From: Bacillota bacterium
GTDB lineage: Bacteria; Bacillota; Clostridia; Acetivibrionales; DTU013
Assembly (NCBI GenBank): GCA_023439545.1
Contig: JAEXNT010000015.1
Span: 10,002 to 74,001 of the forward strand
Direction of reading: 5' to 3'
DNA length: 64,000 bases
Position numbers and translations under genes: made by a program
In this document: positions 50,705 through 60,275 of the stretch, in pieces
How positions within the stretch are numbered: the first letter of the stretch is position 1
Layout: each line of letters starts with the position of its first letter
Notes under the pieces: model-generated
What the model saw: the letters and a program-made list of their open reading frames with translations, nothing else
What the model was told of the DNA's origin: nothing
Database searches by the model: none

Positions 50705-52096
50705 TTATACCGCCGTGGAACGGATATCATCCGCTCTGGCCTTTCTGGCAGAAGTGTTCCTTAATAGCAGAGAGAAAGCAAACAACAGGGTTGAAAAGAC
50801 ACCAATCGCCAAATATGCCAACCCGTACGCATTTGCCGAACTGCCGAAACTGCTTACCAGCGAACCGATTACTGCCGCGCTGATCATCTGCCCCGCACTC
50901 GAGAAAACAGACATAACACCCTGTGCAGCACTACGGTGCTCTTCAGCCACTTCGCTCAGCAGAATGTAACGGATCGGTGCACCCAGCATCCCGGACAGGC
51001 CGAAACCGATCAAAAAGGTTGTCACATAAAACATAACCAGACTTTCCGGGAATATGCCCAATAGGAAAAATCCCGCGGTCATGACCGATATTCCGAATAC
51101 AATAACCGGTTTCGCCCCCTTTTTATCCAGCATTCTTCCAAAACCAGGCGACCCCAGCGCCATTGCTATAACAGCCGGCATCAGCATGAAGCTGGACGTG
51201 GAGTTGCTGACCCCGAAAGCCGCAATGGTCAGCAAGGGAATGAATACCAGGCTTGCTTCGGCGAAACCTGCGCCGAAAGACAGCAGGTGCGTTATATTCA
51301 ACTGTTTTTTCCCGAACAGCGCCGGAGAAATCAGCGGGTTTTCTACTCTTTTCTCAACGAAAACTACCAGTATCAGCAGGATAACAGCCGCCCCCAGAAA
51401 GGGCATGACATTCAGACCAATAATACTTTGAAAAAATCTTGTGGTATCAATACTATTTATTCCGTAAACAAATCCTACCAGCATCAAAGTGGTTAGCACC
51501 GCTCCCAGCCAATCGAACGTACCTGTTGATTTCTTTGCAGCGGAGGGGAGATATCTGGCTGCAAGTATAATCAGCAGAATAGCAATTGGCAGGTTGACAA
51601 TGAATATCCACCGCCAGTCTGCCATCAGCAAAAGGCCGCCTATTACGGGACCGATGATGAAGGCAATTCCAAAAACCGCACCGATGATGCCCAATGCACT
51701 TCCCCGTTTTTCAGGCGGAAAGGTGTCCCCTATGACAGCGGATGCAACAGGGAATATGCCACCGGCTCCAAATCCCTGCACGGCCCTTCCTGCCAAAACA
51801 AAAACAAAGCTTGGGGAAATAGCTACCACCAGCGAACCCAGTGCAAATAGAACAACCGATAATATATAGATTTGTTTCCGCCCCAATGTATCCGACAGTT
51901 TGGCAAAGATCGGCGTACCGATGAGGTTCATGAGCACATATACCGTGAAAATCCAGGTCATGTCCCTGCTGCCTGCCTGGAACCAATCCCTGATCGGTTT
52001 CAGTGCCGGACCTACAATTGCAATATCCAGCGCACCCATCAATACACCAAGAAACAGTGTAAGTAAAATTTTATTATTTTGATTTTTAGCTTCCAT
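50705..52096 (-). CDS. MFS drug/efflux transporter, DHA2-like
   Basis: 463-residue exporter with 14 predicted transmembrane segments, characteristic of the DHA2 (QacA/EmrB) family. The start at 52096 has AAGGATTG-type site; longer in-frame extension is not supported. Motif A-like KLSDTLGRKQIYI after helix 2 and GPVIGGLL (motif C, antiporter) in helix 5 are present. The substrate is unknown. The only intact gene in a stretch of gene remnants. Confidence 0.88.
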   Translation of the reverse strand: MEAKNQNNKILLTLFLGVLMGALDIAIVGPALKPIRDWFQAGSRDMTWIFTVYVLMNLIGTPIFAKLSDTLGRKQIYILSVVLFALGSLVVAISPSFVFVLAGRAVQGFGAGGIFPVASAVIGDTFPPEKRGSALGIIGAVFGIAFIIGPVIGGLLLMADWRWIFIVNLPIAILLIILAARYLPSAAKKSTGTFDWLGAVLTTLMLVGFVYGINSIDTTRFFQSIIGLNVMPFLGAAVILLILVVFVEKRVENPLISPALFGKKQLNITHLLSFGAGFAEASLVFIPLLTIAAFGVSNSTSSFMLMPAVIAMALGSPGFGRMLDKKGAKPVIVFGISVMTAGFFLLGIFPESLVMFYVTTFLIGFGLSGMLGAPIRYILLSEVAEEHRSAAQGVMSVFSSAGQMISAAVIGSLVSSFGSSANAYGLAYLAIGVFSTLLFAFSLLLRNTSARKARADDIRSTAV

Positions 52097-52202
52097 AACA
52101 ATCCTTCTTTCAGCCAGACAAAATTCCTTATACCTTTTTCTGTATATATTAAATTCATCATACACTCAATAAGCATATGTTAAATATACCCAGGATTAAT
52201 AG

Positions 52203-52574
52203 AAGCAATCATTCAAGAAGGATATAATTTTCCTTTCCTATGGTACTGAAGGCTTGCTCATGTACTTTCCGGAGAATGATGTACGGCAAATCTTCAGGCT
52301 GCTAGCCACTCATTTTCCAGGTGCGCATATGTTTTTCAATGTTGTACACAGCTTCTTTGTCGGTAGAGCGATCAGCAGCACGTTCTTGTGGGGCCTGGAT
52401 AGAGCAAAGGACATAGAAAGTCTGAATTCCAATATTCGGTTGATGCGTTCGTGGAGTACAGGCGATTTGCTCAAAGAGCGTCAATCACTTTTCTTTCGGG
52501 TAATGAATGTCCTGCCCTCTACAAGAAACAGGGGCCAGATCCAGCATATTCAATTTGACGACTGGGTGAAATAG
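52203..52574 (+). pseudogene. C-terminal fragment of a SAM-dependent methyltransferase
   Basis: An open frame without a proper start encodes GLLMYFPENDVRQIFRLLA, HFPGAHMFFNVVHSFFVG, KDIESLNSNIRLMRSW and VMNVLPSTRNRGQIQHIQF. This matches the end of TcmP/leucine-carboxyl-type O-methyltransferases, which have a G-x-L-M-Y-F motif after the SAM site. The N-terminal SAM-binding half is missing, so it is a remnant. Confidence 0.6.
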
Positions 52575-52818
52575 CTTCAAATACTCTTGGAAAATAATAC
52601 AAATCTTCCCGGCAGGGAGCGCGTAAAGCAGGATAAACAAAAATAATGAATTTTGTGGCCGGATGATTGTTTACCATCTGCCGGACGCCATCAATGTACC
52701 GGTTGCAGTCACTGCAGTTTTCCAGTGCAGACTTCATATTCCCCGCAATGTATTCACTTTCGAGATACGGTTTAGATGAGGGAAAATCCACTTCAACGAT
52801 ATCGCAGACTGCTTCCAC
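52519..52818 (-). other. Unrecognised open frame in the remnant region
   Basis: About 100 codons encode a plausible globular sequence (KPYLESEYIAGNMKSALENC, HPATKFIIFVYPALRAPC), and the frame is open for about 15 more codons upstream without a start codon that has a ribosome site. Its end overlaps the methyltransferase remnant on the other strand. No family recognised; probably another fragment. Confidence 0.35.
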
Positions 52819-52889
52819 ATATTCCTTCGGAATACTGACTATGTTGGAGCCTGTCCATGATAGGATCGAATTACAAACCGGTTTTTCTC

Positions 52890-53006
52890 TTAGAAGCTGC
52901 TAATCCTGCTCACCTCAAACATATTCATGAGCTCATGCTCGCTGGGCACCGTACCGTCGGGGCCAATCTGTTCCTGGTCAATCATCTCAAAGATCTTTTC
53001 TTACGA
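52890..53006 (-). pseudogene. Fragment of a GntR-type transcription regulator
   Basis: The minus strand encodes KIFEMIDQEQIGPDGTVPSE followed by HELMNMFEVSR, the core of a GntR winged helix-turn-helix. The frame is closed by stops just before and six codons after, so both ends are missing. It lies next to the arabinose genes, which in Firmicutes are often controlled by the GntR-type repressor AraR. Confidence 0.6.
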
Positions 53007-53185
53007 TATAGTATTTGGGAGCCTTTTCCGTATGCACGTTTTACCAACTCCATTCAAACAGTATATATTATTATAACATGTTGATATGTCCACTTAAATA
53101 TTAATACAGTTAACATAAAGTCAATAATATTGAAACTGTATTTTGCTGAACCACTATTGATGCACCCATGTTGTTCGCACACGGC

Positions 53186-53215
53186 AAAAAACCCACAGAA
53201 AACAATATCTGCGGG
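53186..53215 (-). terminator. Rho-independent terminator after the GH43 gene
   Basis: On the minus strand CCCGCAGA (53208-53215) pairs with TCTGTGGG (53192-53199), followed by six U (53186-53191). It lies 40 nt after the GH43 stop. Confidence 0.8.
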
Positions 53216-53256
53216 CTTTCCATCAATTTCACCGGTATCTACCATTGAGTCCGGGT

Positions 53257-54243
53257 TTACTTTTGATCGTACGGTTCGATCGTCTGAATCGTACCGTCGC
53301 TGTTATACTTCAATTCGGTGTATTTCACGCAGCGTTTGTGGTTGACTCCGCCTGAGAGCGAGCAGTCATGGTAGAACAAATACCATTTATCCCTGAACTG
53401 CACTATCGAATGGTGTGTGGTCCATCCCAGCACGGGATTAAGTATCCTGCCCTTGTAAGCGAACGGGCCCTTCGGGCTTTTACCCACCGCATAAACGAGA
53501 TAATGGGTAGTACCCGTCGAATACGAAAGATAATACAATCCGTTATATTTGTGCATCCACGGACCTTCAAAGTATCTTCTGTCCTCATCTCCGGCCAGGA
53601 TGGGATTGCCTTCCTCATCGACTATCGATACTTCCTGCGAAGCCGATTTGAATGAAAGCAGGTCATCGCTCATTTCTGCAAATCTGGGCCCGAGTGCAGG
53701 TTCTGCCGGTTTGGGTCCGGCTGCAGCCGGATCGAATTTGCCGGTCTGCCACTTTTCAAGCTGACCGCCCCAAAGGCCGCCGAAATACATGTACGCCCTG
53801 CCGTCGTCGTCCATCAGGACGGCAGGATCTATACTGAAGCTGCCTTTGATATATTCATTCTGGGGCGTAAAAGGCCCGTGCGGGCATGAACTTGTCGCAA
53901 CGCCTATGCGGAAGATCCCGTCCTTGTCTCTCGCCGGGAAGAACAGATAATATGTGCCATTTTTACAGGCGGCGTCCGGAGCCCACATCTGCTTGCTCAC
54001 CCATGGCACGTTTTTCATGTGGAGCGCTTCACCGTGGTCAACGCAGGGCACATTCGGATCGTCCATCGACAAAATGTGGTAGTCTTCCATCTTGTACTGG
54101 TCTCCGTTGTCATTGGAAGGTTCATTATGATCAAGATCATGGGATGGGTAAATGTATAGCTTTCCGTCAAATACATGCGCAGAAGGATCTGCTGTATAAA
54201 TGTGGGTAACCAGCGGTTCTTTCGGTCTTGAAACGTTTTCCAT
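53257..54243 (-). CDS. GH43 family glycoside hydrolase (arabinosidase/xylosidase)
   Basis: 328-residue inverting glycosidase that probably removes arabinose or xylose from oligosaccharides. Five-bladed propeller. The catalytic base Asp is in YTADPSAHVF, the pKa-modulating Asp in GSFSIDPAVL and the acid Glu in YFEGPWMHK. No signal peptide, so cytoplasmic. The start at 54243 has GGAG upstream; an in-frame GTG three codons earlier overlaps it. Close to araA, which suggests arabinose-containing substrates. Confidence 0.9.
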   Translation of the reverse strand: MENVSRPKEPLVTHIYTADPSAHVFDGKLYIYPSHDLDHNEPSNDNGDQYKMEDYHILSMDDPNVPCVDHGEALHMKNVPWVSKQMWAPDAACKNGTYYLFFPARDKDGIFRIGVATSSCPHGPFTPQNEYIKGSFSIDPAVLMDDDGRAYMYFGGLWGGQLEKWQTGKFDPAAAGPKPAEPALGPRFAEMSDDLLSFKSASQEVSIVDEEGNPILAGDEDRRYFEGPWMHKYNGLYYLSYSTGTTHYLVYAVGKSPKGPFAYKGRILNPVLGWTTHHSIVQFRDKWYLFYHDCSLSGGVNHKRCVKYTELKYNSDGTIQTIEPYDQK

Positions 54244-54484
54244 AAACTGCACTCTCCATTTTGTAGACTAATTTAAAATCAAATCGTCAGCGGTGTCATT
54301 ATATCATAGAACAATTATAACGTCATTATAACTTTCAAGCCCTGCGTATAAGTTCTATCAAGGCTCTATCAAGTTCTATCAATGAGACCGCATGGGAAGG
54401 AAGCTTGAAGTCCGATTTGGTATTGCTGTCTGTCATGCCTCAGTTCACCCGAAGCGCATCCTGCATCAAAAGACACTTACTTTT

Positions 54485-55378
54485 TCAGCTGTTTCTATGG
54501 TCATCCTTCCATATATAGAATTTGAATTTATCCGGTATATTAGCAAGAATAATTCCAACAATTAACAGAACCGCTCCAAATAGTATAAAAGCATCTAGAG
54601 CTTCGCCATAGACCAACCATGCCCAAAGGAGTGTAAACAAAAGTGTGGAATTGCTGATAATAACAGCTGTAAGAAAAGGAACCTTCTTTAACGCTTTTGC
54701 GTTAAAATAAAAGCTAAGCCCTGTAATGAATCCGAGGCCGACCAGAGAAAAAACCGACCACGGGCTGAACCGGCCTGTCAGATGAAAGGTAAAAGGCAGC
54801 GGTATCGAGGTAAAAATTGAACAGAACAGGAATACCGATAAATTCATATTACCGGCATCCATAGAATCAATCAGTTTTTTCTGACTTAAAAGATGTACTC
54901 CTGCTCCAATAGCGGAGAAAATGAACAATACCAGCGTCAGCCAACCGGACCTGAAAAATTCAGAAGGGGAAGCTCCCCTGAAACTCACGATTACAACACC
55001 TGCAATGCATAGCAGGATACCCACGCCTTTACGTATATGCAGCGCTTCTTTGAAAAACAATACTGAAACAGCTACAATAAATATCGTCTGTACCGGCCAA
55101 ACCACGACATTCCCATAGGCATGGCCATTCGAAATGGCGATATTTTCAAATATATAATTAAAGCTCTTTCCCAGAACTCCGATCCATATCCATTTCTGTT
55201 TCCAGTATATAATCCTCTTCTCTTTTTTAAAGAACATCAGGATATATAAGAAGGCAACGCCAAATATAAAGCGACTTACAGTTATAACACTGCTGTCTGC
55301 CATAAAAGAAGCGGATTTTACCATAACTCCAACGAAGCTCCATAAAAGAGAGGTGATAAAGAGTAACAGATAGCCCAT
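54485..55378 (-). CDS. EamA/DMT family transporter
   Basis: 297-residue membrane protein with ten predicted transmembrane segments in two EamA halves; SLLWSFVGVMVKSA at the start and VYGEALDAFILFGAVLLIVG at the end are typical of drug/metabolite transporters. Between araA and GH43 on the same strand, so it may move arabinose or oligosaccharides, but the family has wide specificity. Confidence 0.85.
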   Translation of the reverse strand: MGYLLLFITSLLWSFVGVMVKSASFMADSSVITVSRFIFGVAFLYILMFFKKEKRIIYWKQKWIWIGVLGKSFNYIFENIAISNGHAYGNVVVWPVQTIFIVAVSVLFFKEALHIRKGVGILLCIAGVVIVSFRGASPSEFFRSGWLTLVLFIFSAIGAGVHLLSQKKLIDSMDAGNMNLSVFLFCSIFTSIPLPFTFHLTGRFSPWSVFSLVGLGFITGLSFYFNAKALKKVPFLTAVIISNSTLLFTLLWAWLVYGEALDAFILFGAVLLIVGIILANIPDKFKFYIWKDDHRNS

Positions 55379-55457
55379 AAATTATAACCCCTGCTTCATT
55401 CGACGTTATTGGCATTACTTAGTCGAGTATAAATCATCATTATTGAATTGTCAATTT

Positions 55458-56963
55458 TCAATGGATTCCCTTTAACCTCCAGATTATATCATTCCATCTC
55501 AATTCGTTTTTGAAACTCCTCATATCGGTATTCCTGTTTATAAGAAGATACTCTATACCGCTCATTTCCGCCCAATCAGCCATATGCTCCTCGGTTATGT
55601 CGAAAGAAAATACGGTATGATGAGCCCCTCCGGCAAGTATCCAGGCTTCGGCAGCATCCCTGAGCGACGGCTGGGGCTTCCAAAGCACCCTTGCCACAGG
55701 AAGCTTCGGCATATCATTTTTTTGTTCTACAGCGTCGAGCGAGTTGATTATCAGCCTAAACCGATCACCCATATCTATCATGGATGCGGCCACTACCGGA
55801 CCTCGTCTTGCATTGAACACCATACGGGCAGGATCGGCCTTGCCGCCTATCCCAAGGGGATGCACCTCGATCCTCGGCTTTCCGGCGGCTATTGTAGGGC
55901 AGACCTCCAGCATATGCGCTCCGAGTACCATTTCATCACCTGGCTCAAGATGATATGTATAATCTTCCATGAAGGAGGTACCCTTGCCGAGTCCCGATCC
56001 CATCAGTTTCACCAGCCGGACCATTGCTGCGGTCTTCCAGTCCCCTTCGCCGCCAAAGCCGTAACCCGCTTCCATGAGACGCTGTACGGCAAGTCCCGGG
56101 AGTTGTCTTAAGCCGTGCAAATCCTCAAAGGTAGTGGTAAAGGCCCCGAAACCTCCCTCCTGTAAAAATGACTTGAGAGCAATCTCGATTTTTGCCTGGA
56201 ACCTCACGGCATCACGGGCCTGACCCTCTATACGTGCCTCGTCAGCAATTTCATACTGCTCTGAGTATTCTTCAAGAAGGCTGTTGGCCTCCATATCGGT
56301 CACTTCTTCAACAAGCCTGGCCAAATCCCCTATGCCATATCCGTTTATAGACCAGCCGAATTTAATCTGTGCCTCTACCTTGTCGCCTTCAGTTACTGCG
56401 ACCTCTCTCATATTATCGCCGAAACGGGCAATCTTGAGTTTCCTGCCCTCATGGTATCCGATAGCCGCTCGCATCCAAACAGCTATACTGCGGCGTACCT
56501 CCGGGTCTTCCCAATAACCCGCAACAACCTTGCGTTCAAGGCGCAGGCGCGTACCTATGTAACCGTATTCCCTATCCCCATGGGCCGATTGATTCAGGTT
56601 CATGAAATCCATATCGATACTATTCCAGGGAATATCCCTGTTAAATTGGGTATGCAGATGAAGTAAAGGCTTGCGCAGATTGGAGAGCCCCATTATCCAC
56701 ATCTTCGCCGGTGAAAAGGTGTGCATCAAGGTGATTAACCCTGAACATTTTTCATCGTTATTTGCCTCCTCGCAAAGCCGGGTGATTTCGTCCGGTGTTT
56801 TCACTACCGGTTTGAAAACAACCCTGCAGGGAATGGCGCTGTCCTTATCCATAGCCCCTGCAATTATCCGTGAATGTTCAGCCGCCTCCGCAAGAGTTTC
56901 GGGGCCGTAAAGGTGCTGGCTTCCCGTAACAAACCAAAATTCATAGTTTTTTAAATCTTTCAT
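55458..56963 (-). CDS. araA: L-arabinose isomerase
   Basis: 501-residue enzyme that converts L-arabinose to L-ribulose. The start YEFWFVTGSQHLYG, LHTQFNRDIPW, and the metal-binding Glu/His residues in GEGDWKTAAMVR, FMEDYTYHLEP, ILAGGAHHTVFS fit AraA. Length is standard. GGAGGG precedes the ATG. No araB or araD is in the window, so the next steps are encoded elsewhere or lie beyond it. Confidence 0.96.
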   Translation of the reverse strand: MKDLKNYEFWFVTGSQHLYGPETLAEAAEHSRIIAGAMDKDSAIPCRVVFKPVVKTPDEITRLCEEANNDEKCSGLITLMHTFSPAKMWIMGLSNLRKPLLHLHTQFNRDIPWNSIDMDFMNLNQSAHGDREYGYIGTRLRLERKVVAGYWEDPEVRRSIAVWMRAAIGYHEGRKLKIARFGDNMREVAVTEGDKVEAQIKFGWSINGYGIGDLARLVEEVTDMEANSLLEEYSEQYEIADEARIEGQARDAVRFQAKIEIALKSFLQEGGFGAFTTTFEDLHGLRQLPGLAVQRLMEAGYGFGGEGDWKTAAMVRLVKLMGSGLGKGTSFMEDYTYHLEPGDEMVLGAHMLEVCPTIAAGKPRIEVHPLGIGGKADPARMVFNARRGPVVAASMIDMGDRFRLIINSLDAVEQKNDMPKLPVARVLWKPQPSLRDAAEAWILAGGAHHTVFSFDITEEHMADWAEMSGIEYLLINRNTDMRSFKNELRWNDIIWRLKGIH

Positions 56964-57189
56964 ACTAAACCCTCCTAAAGCTTCATTTTAGAACAGCTAG
57001 ACAGCTTATACCACCGCGTCTGCCTTTAGTACGATTTTACCCATGTTTCTATAAATAATGCCTTATTCTGCCGATGGTAAGCGGCCGATAATAACAAATA
57101 AAGATTTATTAAATATAATAAACCCGGTTTTGATTCATATTAAACCACTACCGGGCGATAATCTTTTACGGAAAATAAACAGCACAAAG

Positions 57190-57211
57190 CCCTGTGTCGA
57201 TAAACACAGGG
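57190..57211 (-). terminator. Terminator-like hairpin after the PAS gene
   Basis: CCCTGTGT-CGATAA-ACACAGGG, flanked by CACAAAG and CCTG. It lies just after the end of the signalling cluster on the minus strand. The U-run is weak. Same CAAAGCCCTG family as at 45635, 48631 and 63841. Confidence 0.5.
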
Positions 57212-57234
57212 CCTGAAGTTTGCATAATGCGGAC

Positions 57235-57534
57235 TTATAGCGTCAAGGTGCACACAAACAGGTTGCCGGGAATTCTGGCAATACTCACAGTTGCAGAATG
57301 CCCGGCGCCGTTTTTCTCTATCAGCCCCGATATGCTGATCGTTGATACGCATTTTTCAAACGTGGAGAGCATTTTGCTCCAGTATTGATCCCACTGGTCG
57401 GCTTGCAGCAGATCTGCCATTCCCATTGCGTAAAGTTCAGCGGATGAATAACCGGTAACCCTGCAAAAATCGGAATCCACATTGATCAGGATTCCGTTTG
57501 AATCTGTAATAAAAACAGCATGTACCTTTTCCAT
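57235..57534 (-). CDS. Single PAS-domain protein
   Basis: 99-residue protein that is one PAS domain: VHAVFITDSNGILINVDSDF, RVTGYSSAELYAMGMADLL and the C-terminal strands. The start at 57534 has AAGGG 9 nt upstream. No output domain is attached. Last gene in the cluster, 100 nt after cheW; it may sense a ligand and act on the adjacent chemoreceptor or histidine kinase. The partner is unknown. Confidence 0.75.
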   Translation of the reverse strand: MEKVHAVFITDSNGILINVDSDFCRVTGYSSAELYAMGMADLLQADQWDQYWSKMLSTFEKCVSTISISGLIEKNGAGHSATVSIARIPGNLFVCTLTL

Positions 57535-57635
57535 AGGCATATACCCTTTCAATAGGTATGTCAACACCAATGCAAGTCGAAAACAGGGAACATCTCCGGT
57601 GCCTCTGCAGGAATAGAAAATATTCCCCGTCCTCT

Positions 57636-58097
57636 TTAGCAATTTTTAACGGCCTGAACCGGACCGATCATCTCTCCTGTACCCTGTCCGATCATTTCAT
57701 CCGCTTTAATTACGGGAACCACCATACCTTCGATTTTCGCAATATTCTTGACGTATGTTTTTCCAAATTGCCCGGATACGCTGACGCACGGGATGATGTC
57801 CTCCTCTTCGACAGTCCTGATTTCATTCACTTCATCGACAATGTATCCGATACCTGAGTTTTTCTCTATGATTATCATTGAATCCTCCAATTTGGAAGAT
57901 ATCTGGCAATCCAGCAATTTTCCGAGGTTGATTACGGTTATTATTTTGCCCCGCAGATTGATCATACCTTCGATATAATCCGGGATATCAGGCATCCTGC
58001 TGATTCTCTGGAACCGGATGATTTCCTTGATGTCTGTTATGGGAAGGGCATACGTCTCTTTCCCCAGAGTAAACAGTACAAGTTGATTTACCTTCAT
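57636..58097 (-). CDS. cheW: Chemotaxis coupling protein CheW
   Basis: 153-residue CheW fold: QLVLFTLGKETYALPITDIK, MINLRGKIITVINLG and GIGYIVDEVNEI. It couples receptors to CheA. Starts 17 nt after the chemoreceptor gene, so the two are co-transcribed. No cheA in the window. Confidence 0.93.
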   Translation of the reverse strand: MKVNQLVLFTLGKETYALPITDIKEIIRFQRISRMPDIPDYIEGMINLRGKIITVINLGKLLDCQISSKLEDSMIIIEKNSGIGYIVDEVNEIRTVEEEDIIPCVSVSGQFGKTYVKNIAKIEGMVVPVIKADEMIGQGTGEMIGPVQAVKNC

Positions 58098-58114
58098 CGC
58101 TTTTTACCTCCGTT

Positions 58115-60115
58115 TTATATCCGGAACCTGGATACGACATCGGACAGTCGTGCCGATATATTTTCCGTTTCATTCATAAGATCGGACAATTTCGACGTAT
58201 TATTCATTACATTTGAGGCTTTTTCCGCTATATTCTGCGTACCCTGCGCATTTTCACCATTTGATGCGGACACTTCCCCAATCGCCTTTGTCAAATTCTG
58301 TATGGACGCAGTAAGCTCCTCGGCCGTGGCGCTGAAATCGGTTACCAGGTCCTGTACGGACTCAGCGTCCTTATAGTATTGCTCTCCCGTGTCAACCATG
58401 GATTTGTAGTCGTTAATAACGGTATTTACCAGGTAGTCCAGGGTTTTTTCCGAACTCTCCGTCAGTCCCTGTACCGCTGATATCACAACTTTTGTAACTC
58501 CCTTGATCTCATTTACAGTATTTTTAGAATCCTCGGCCAGTTTTCGTATCTCATCCGCAACGACTGCGAAGCCTTTTCCGGCTTCCCCGGCTCTTGCAGC
58601 CTCGATGGCCGCGTTCAGCGCAAGCAGGTTTGTCTGGGATGCAATCTGGAGGATGGATTCAGTGAGCACATTGATTTTTTCCACTGCCTTCGACTGCTCA
58701 ATGGAGGTTTTCATGTCCGATTCCAGTGAAAGGCGCATTTCGCCCGCCGCCTGTTGTGACAAAATGGCGGTATCCTTCATGTTCTGGGCGCGCTTGCTGA
58801 TTTCGCCGGCTGTCAGGGTCCCTTTCTGTGCTTTTACTGCGATGGATTCCACAGCGTTATCTATTTCTTCTGAAGTGGCGGACATCTCTTCTGCCGATGC
58901 GGCGGTCTCCTCCATACCTGCTGACATTTCCTCTGTCGTTGCTGAAACATCCTCTATCTGGGAGGACAATTCGGAAAGGTTACGTACCGAGGAAGACACC
59001 ATCTCCCTTACATTCGTCGCCTCATCGATGACGTTGTGAAGAGCGGACCGGACAGAGCGGCACATGATGTCGATGGATTGGGCAAGCAGGCCGATTTCAT
59101 CCTTCCGTTTGAGGAATTCCGGCGGAACATTCCGTGTAAAGTCCGCATTCGCCTGTTCCTTTACATGCTCTGCAGCCAGGCGGATCGGTTTTGCTATGGA
59201 TCCGGCCAGCAGGATGGATGCCAGGATGACGAAAATAATTGCAATAACTAACACGATAGTCGACCCCATTACTGCATTGTTTGTATGCGCCAATACTTCT
59301 TCAATCGGTACGGACACCACAATTTTCCATCCTGTACTGGGAATAGTGGCAAATGCTGCAATCTTTATCTTCCCGTTGTCTTCCTTATATTGTACAATTC
59401 CGCTGCTTTTTTTCAAAACTTCGTTTGCATAAATTTGAAGTTTGTCCTGATTTTTCGCTAAATCCGTATATTTCTGACCGATCCAATCCTGATTCGGATG
59501 AAAAATCATTTCTCCCGTAGAGGAAAGAGCGAAGGCATACCCCGTTTTTTCAAACTTGACGCTTCCAATGCTGCTATCCATAGCGCCTACCTTGATCAAA
59601 GCAAGCAGGGCGCCCTGGAAATTGCCTCCATCGTCCAGTATAGGAACCGTTATCGCAATAATCCTGTTGCCTGTATTCTTACTGACCACGACATCGCTGA
59701 TAACGGGGTTTTTTGTTTCCTTCGCCTTTTTAAAATAATCGCGGTCTGCAATATTCATACTTGTTCCCGCTTCATTCATAGTGATGCCATCCTTGTCAAC
59801 AACTGCAGCATCCTCCATTTCGACGTCGCTTTTCAGCAAGGTAGCCATAACCGGAATGATATCAGCCTTGTTCATACTTTTGAATTCGGGATGATTTTTT
59901 ATCGTTTGCGTCAGCATGGATACCTTACCTATCGCCCATTTTTCGGTAATGTCTTGATAAGTTGCGGCAATTGAGTGCTCCTGGAGTTTGACGTTTTCCG
60001 TCATCGTATTCTGGAACTGTGTCAGCTGAAAGATACTCAGTACGCTAAGCGGTAAAAGTGCTACGCAAAAAAGAATGACCATCAGTCTGAACCGGAGTGT
60101 GTGGATAAATTTCAT
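58115..60115 (-). CDS. Methyl-accepting chemotaxis protein with dCache domain
   Basis: 666-residue receptor. The ATG at 60115 has AAAGGAGG upstream; earlier in-frame starts do not. Transmembrane helices at about 10-30 and 282-305 flank an extracytoplasmic double-Cache ligand domain (DRDYFKKAKETKNPVISDVV is a dCache motif). A HAMP domain follows, then the signalling coiled coil with the hairpin tip NLLALNAAIEAARAGEAGKG. C-terminus ends VVSRFRI with no pentapeptide. Ligand unknown. Confidence 0.95.
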   Translation of the reverse strand: MKFIHTLRFRLMVILFCVALLPLSVLSIFQLTQFQNTMTENVKLQEHSIAATYQDITEKWAIGKVSMLTQTIKNHPEFKSMNKADIIPVMATLLKSDVEMEDAAVVDKDGITMNEAGTSMNIADRDYFKKAKETKNPVISDVVVSKNTGNRIIAITVPILDDGGNFQGALLALIKVGAMDSSIGSVKFEKTGYAFALSSTGEMIFHPNQDWIGQKYTDLAKNQDKLQIYANEVLKKSSGIVQYKEDNGKIKIAAFATIPSTGWKIVVSVPIEEVLAHTNNAVMGSTIVLVIAIIFVILASILLAGSIAKPIRLAAEHVKEQANADFTRNVPPEFLKRKDEIGLLAQSIDIMCRSVRSALHNVIDEATNVREMVSSSVRNLSELSSQIEDVSATTEEMSAGMEETAASAEEMSATSEEIDNAVESIAVKAQKGTLTAGEISKRAQNMKDTAILSQQAAGEMRLSLESDMKTSIEQSKAVEKINVLTESILQIASQTNLLALNAAIEAARAGEAGKGFAVVADEIRKLAEDSKNTVNEIKGVTKVVISAVQGLTESSEKTLDYLVNTVINDYKSMVDTGEQYYKDAESVQDLVTDFSATAEELTASIQNLTKAIGEVSASNGENAQGTQNIAEKASNVMNNTSKLSDLMNETENISARLSDVVSRFRI

Positions 60116-60275
60116 AAATATAACCTCCTTTAAACTTATTAATATAAGATTCAATGGCATTATTCGATATACTATATATACCATGTAATGTCAGACTAAA
60201 GATGGTTTTGTCATATAATGCAGATAACAGGGGATAAGATGTATGAATAGAGGGTTGAAAAGCAGGAGGGAAATG

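Noticed and set aside
53054..53245. A 63-codon minus-strand frame after the GH43 gene
   Set aside because: It runs through the terminator stem and U-run of the GH43 transcript, so it is not a gene.
57184..57214. tRNA-like stem downstream of the PAS gene
   Set aside because: A simple 8-bp hairpin with no further arms; it fits the terminator family. No tRNA gene was found in the window by reading for GTTCGANNC-type TΨC arms.
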